A stretch of DNA of 64,000 bases from Acidobacteriota bacterium. GTDB taxonomy: Bacteria; Acidobacteriota; Terriglobia; Acidiferrales; UBA7541. Every line of letters starts with the position of its first letter. Position 1 is the first letter of the stretch. The DNA lies in contig JABCYZ010000004.1 in the NCBI GenBank assembly GCA_013289955.1, positions 62,001 to 126,000 of the forward strand, in the 5' to 3' direction. Both the position numbers and the translations under genes were made by a program. This document shows positions 61,568 through 64,000 of this stretch, piece by piece. A model generated the notes under the pieces. It was not told where the DNA came from and made no database searches. It worked only from the letters and a program-made list of their open reading frames with translations.

Positions 61568-61911
61568 CCTGCCGCCACTGGCTCTAGAATATCCGCTCTT
61601 TCGTTCCGGCCCGGATGCTCAAACCGTGGGCCAGCATCGCGGTTCTCTACCGGTAGCTTCAACCGCGGCTTGGCGCACGTCGTCGCCCACCGTCGCGCAG
61701 CATACTTCGGCGATTCGCACATCTTCACGCAGTCTCGATGCGCTCTGGATTCCGCGCAATGACAGTAGCAGGTGCCGACCGTCGCCGCCCGCAACTCCCC
61801 GGGCGTGTTCGCGGAAAGAAGAAGCGTACCTCCCAGAAAACACGCAACCAGCGACACAGCCATGAGTCTAGCAGTGCGCCCGAGGGGCGGGTTGCCGGGA
61901 GGGGAAGGCAT
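61564..61911 (-). CDS. Small Cys-rich secreted protein
   Basis: 115 residues. The N-terminal region has a basic stretch then a hydrophobic core (MAVSLVACFLGGTLLLS), a likely signal peptide. The mature part carries six cysteines, C48, C50, C52, C61, C65 and C79, in TCYCHCAESRAHRDCVKMCESP then ATTCAKPR; these blocks are contiguous in that order. I recall similar CxCxC...CxxMC patterns in uncharacterised acidobacterial proteins, without a known function; metal binding or disulfides are possible. ATG 61911 has CAGAAT six bases before it and no Shine-Dalgarno; ATG 61863 is an alternative. Its end overlaps the stop of the convergent GT28 gene. Confidence 0.65.
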   Translation of the reverse strand: MPSPPGNPPLGRTARLMAVSLVACFLGGTLLLSANTPGELRAATVGTCYCHCAESRAHRDCVKMCESPKYAARRWATTCAKPRLKLPVENRDAGPRFEHPGRNERADILEPVAAG

Positions 61912-62191
61912 GAAGCGATTCTGCCTGGAATCCCTGGCAAAACCGATAGCGCCGGGAGCCTGAAAATTTTGTTACCTGGGTCCTGGAACTAGGTGGCAGA
62001 GGCGAAGGCTGAGCAGAAGGAAGGTTCTCTTTCCCGAATCAGTTTTAGCGAGTCCCGAAGTGGACTGGCGGGACGGATTGGACTCCGCCGGTTTGCGGGT
62101 TACGCTCAGCCAAGTATTTGTTAATGAATGACTTGCTAAGAATCAGAGAAGCGCGCGAGAGTGGCGCAGCCCGTGCATTAGAGACCTGCAT

Positions 62192-62390
62192 GAGTGCGTT
62201 TCACATGACGAGTTGAGAAGAGAGGCGAGCGAGGGGGAAGGGGCTTGCTCGCCACTTTTCGCAATTCGTTCCCACCTGCCTCTGAGAGGGAAGCTAGGAT
62301 GGATGACCCCACGCGTCGGTGTGAAAACGACACTGACAACGAAACGCACTCTCCGAGGCTCCCGATCCCAAGCGGGGGCCTCATTTTTTT
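62192..62390 (+). ncRNA. Candidate structured RNA with long-range closing stem
   Basis: GAGTGCGTTTC (62192-62202) and GAAACGCACTC (62341-62351) are perfect reverse complements and would close a domain of about 160 nt. Inside are three hairpins. The first is GGCGAGCGAG/CTTGCTCGCC (62224-62233, 62244-62253, one G-U). The second is CCTC-TGA-GAGG with flanking TTC/GAA (62269-62292). The third is GTCGGTGT/ACACTGAC (62315-62322, 62330-62337, one G-U). Three bases after the closing stem comes an intrinsic terminator. No coding frame with family similarity covers it. The next gene downstream on this strand starts 450 bases on, beyond a convergent gene, so it is more likely a free small RNA than a riboswitch. 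It does not match tmRNA, RNase P or SRP RNA by eye; a divergent 6S RNA is possible. The 5' end is not determined. Confidence 0.6.
62355..62390 (+). terminator. Intrinsic terminator of the candidate RNA
   Basis: GAGGCTCCCG (62355-62364) pairs with CGGGGGCCTC (62373-62382) in a 10-bp stem with one G-U and an 8-base loop, followed by A and seven Ts. It is the strongest intrinsic terminator seen in the window and serves no annotated gene. Confidence 0.85.
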
Positions 62391-62509
62391 GGAGTGAGCC
62401 TCTCTAGTTGAACTGCCGGCTGACTCCGTCCCCTCTGACCATTCCTACCTAAATCCAGCGGCCATGCCGGCCATCCCTGAAAGAGCTGCGCTGCCCGAGT
62501 TCGCGCATT

Positions 62510-62761
62510 TTAGTTCTTGAATTCCGGCTGAGCACCTGTCTCGGTGACTTTGCGGGCGACGGCGATCGTCGCCTGCCCCAGCACGTGGGCGATCTGCGTG
62601 TCGCGCAGCCGCGAAGCGTCATACTCGAACGACAGGTGTTTCTTGCTCTCATCGAAGCGGAAGCGGCGAAGGCCGTAAGTGTTCGAAAATTCGCCGAGAA
62701 GGCGCAGTTGCTCCTGGGTCAGCGGTGATTGCAGTTCGAAGGTAATTTCCACGAGTGTCAT
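62510..62761 (-). CDS. Small hypothetical protein, possible ferredoxin-like fold
   Basis: 83 residues starting MTLVEITFELQSPLTQEQL. The pattern strand-helix-strand-strand-helix-strand (VEITFEL, TQEQLRLLGEFS, GLRRFRFD, HLSFEYDA, DTQIAHVLGQA, IAVARKV) suggests a ferredoxin-like or HMA-like fold. It lacks the CxxC metal motif. I do not recognise a family. It is divergent from the copper-type ATPase with 75 bases between. The start has an extended -10 (TGGTATAAT) seven bases before it and no Shine-Dalgarno; an ATG at 62770 lies inside that box. Confidence 0.7.
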   Translation of the reverse strand: MTLVEITFELQSPLTQEQLRLLGEFSNTYGLRRFRFDESKKHLSFEYDASRLRDTQIAHVLGQATIAVARKVTETGAQPEFKN

Positions 62762-62768
62762 GCCCGGC

Positions 62769-62777
62769 ATTATACCA
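62769..62777 (-). promoter_or_regulatory. Extended -10 TGGTATAAT placing transcription start at the ATG
   Basis: On the minus strand TATAAT (62774-62769) with TGn before it is followed by seven bases and the ATG at 62761. The predicted transcript would begin at or beside the start codon. Confidence 0.6.
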
Positions 62778-62836
62778 GCCCTCGCAAGCCTTGCGTCTGT
62801 AGCGGCTTGTAACCCCAAATCATCTAATATAACGTC

Positions 62837-64000
62837 ATGTCCCGACAGCTTCCGGCGCCGGATCCCGAGCAGCGTCGCACCCTTCTTCCAGCCGAAATCC
62901 GCTCGAAGGACCTCGTCTGCGGAATGCCGGTCGATCCGCAGAAGTCCGCCGCCAAAATCGAATACGGCGGATATCCGCGCTATTTTTGTTCGAAGGGCTG
63001 CGCGGAAAAATTTGAAACGGACCCGGAAAAGTATCTGGCGGCGCACGACGTTGCCGCAAAGGAAATGCTGGCGACCGCCGGCCAGAACGCTCGTGCCAAG
63101 CACACGGGCGTGGCTTCGAGATCCGGCTCAACCGCGAGCACGGTCGCCCGTTACACCTGCCCGATGCATCCCCAAGTCATTCAGATGGGCGCTGGAAACT
63201 GCCCGATTTGCGGAATGGCTCTCGAACCCATGGACGCTTTCGCGGAAGTGGAAGCCGATCCGGAATATGGTTCGATGTTGCGCCGGTTTTGGGTGAGCGC
63301 GGCCCTTTCGCTGCCGGTCCTTTTGATTGCCATGTTCGGCGATGCACTCAAATTGCCGCTCCCGCCGGCGGCGCGCAACTGGATTGCATTCGTTCTCGCG
63401 ACACCAGTCGTCCTTTGGGGAGGTTGGCCCTTTTTTCATCGCTTCTGGACTTCCCTCGTAAATCGCAGCCCAAACATGTTTACCTTGATCGCGATGGGTA
63501 CCGGAGCTGCGTACCTCGACAGCCTTGCGGCTACACTTTTTCCCCAAATTTTCCCTGCCTCGTTTCGCGACATGCACGGCGCCGTCCCGACTTACTTTGA
63601 ATCCGCAGCCGTTATCACCACTCTCGTGCTACTGGGTCAGGTCCTCGAATTGCGTGCCCGCCAGCAAACGAGCAGCGCCATCCGCTCTTTGCTCCATTTG
63701 GCGCCCAAGCAAGCGCATTTACTCGAAGCCGAGGGCACGGAAAAAGATGTCGCGCTGGACGTCGTCAGAGTGGGCGACCGCTTGCGCGTGCGGCCGGGCG
63801 AGAGTGTTCCGGTAGACGGCGTCATTCTGGAAGGCGCGAGCGCGATCGACGAATCGATGGTCAGCGGCGAGCCTATGCCCGTCGAAAAATCCGGGGGAGA
63901 TAAAATTACCGGCGGGACGCTCAATACGAGCGGAAGTTTCCTGATGCGCGTCGAACGCGTCGGCAGGGAAACTTTCCTGGCGCAAATCGTCAAACTCGTC
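62837..64000 (+). CDS. Copper-type P1B ATPase with YHS and heavy-metal-binding domains (partial)
   Basis: The frame from ATG 62837 stays open to the window end (388 residues seen), so the gene is truncated at its 3' side. Order: YHS domain (DLVCGMPVDPQKSAAKIEY...YFCSKGC, about 25-68), then a heavy-metal-binding domain (YTCPMHPQVIQ...NCPICGMALEP, about 108-133). About four transmembrane helices (155-275) follow, and then the actuator domain with SGEPMPVEK near 350. The phosphorylation (DKTGT) and ATP-binding domains are beyond the window. This build is typical of CopA/CopB-like Cu exporters. There is no Shine-Dalgarno; TAATAT lies six bases before the ATG. Confidence 0.9.
   Translation, partial: MSRQLPAPDPEQRRTLLPAEIRSKDLVCGMPVDPQKSAAKIEYGGYPRYFCSKGCAEKFETDPEKYLAAHDVAAKEMLATAGQNARAKHTGVASRSGSTASTVARYTCPMHPQVIQMGAGNCPICGMALEPMDAFAEVEADPEYGSMLRRFWVSAALSLPVLLIAMFGDALKLPLPPAARNWIAFVLATPVVLWGGWPFFHRFWTSLVNRSPNMFTLIAMGTGAAYLDSLAATLFPQIFPASFRDMHGAVPTYFESAAVITTLVLLGQVLELRARQQTSSAIRSLLHLAPKQAHLLEAEGTEKDVALDVVRVGDRLRVRPGESVPVDGVILEGASAIDESMVSGEPMPVEKSGGDKITGGTLNTSGSFLMRVERVGRETFLAQIVKLV

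Noticed and set aside
61980..62110. Protein-like stretch ending in LRVTLSQVFVNE then TGA, upstream of the RNA candidate
   Set aside because: No start codon with a ribosome site and no recognisable homology; probably chance.
62143..62407. Short frames on both strands over the RNA candidate
   Set aside because: Composition follows the stem sequences; no ribosome sites and no similarity. The RNA structure explains the region better.

Overview
The window looks like chromosomal DNA of an Acidobacteriota bacterium (Terriglobia-like). The evidence is an ADOP-type FtsX/MacB permease with the MacB-like N-terminal block, a sigma/anti-sigma/DUF3106 trio, a complete PQQ operon, frequent TTG/GTG starts, and many GC-rich intergenic hairpins. 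The assignment rests on gene families and style, not on an rRNA gene. MurE carries the DNPR motif, so the peptidoglycan is predicted to contain meso-diaminopimelate. No phage, insertion sequence or CRISPR array was seen.

Layout. 1-357: tail of an APC-type permease. 490-3534: riboflavin genes ribE and ribD around a zinc alcohol dehydrogenase. 3550-14009, all minus strand: ftsY, a membrane HD-GYP protein, gpsA, plsY, thpR, cinA, an NHL/IPT protein, pgpA, yacG and rimO. This is a housekeeping block rich in glycerophospholipid synthesis. 14132-23602: a hypothetical gene, a TgpA-like transglutaminase, mutY, an ADOP permease (plus strand), then DUF58 and moxR. 23675-23751: tRNA-Val(CAC). 24021-30618: small membrane proteins, a TetR regulator with a divergent target, an AlkA-type glycosylase, ychF and a ZIP transporter. 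30691-32584: ECF sigma factor, anti-sigma factor and DUF3106 protein. 32849-34078: MFS exporter.

34075-37361 (minus) is a full pqqABCDE operon, including the 25-residue PqqA precursor. Divergent from it, 37754-55557 (plus) is a near-complete dcw cluster: mraZ, rsmH, ftsL, ftsI, murE, murF, mraY, murD, ftsW, murG, murC, murB, ftsQ, ftsA, ftsZ. It opens with a TTGACA/TATCAT promoter and 10-bp-phased GTGG repeats that fit an MraZ operator, and closes with a hairpin terminator.

55660-64000: cutC and a UbiA prenyltransferase, an orphan sugar-binding lipoprotein, a PAP2 phosphatase, a PHP-domain protein divergent from a GT28 glycosyltransferase, a small Cys-rich secreted protein, a candidate structured RNA ending in an intrinsic terminator (62192-62390), and a copper-type P1B ATPase that runs off the window.

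Three points stand out. The RNA candidate at 62.2 kb has an 11-bp long-range closing stem, internal hairpins and a terminator, with no gene it could serve. Several monocistronic genes lack a Shine-Dalgarno sequence but have a -10-like box 6-7 bases before the start codon, which suggests leaderless mRNAs. The plus strand changes from G-rich (about 24-35 kb) to C-rich (about 42-60 kb) whatever the gene direction.
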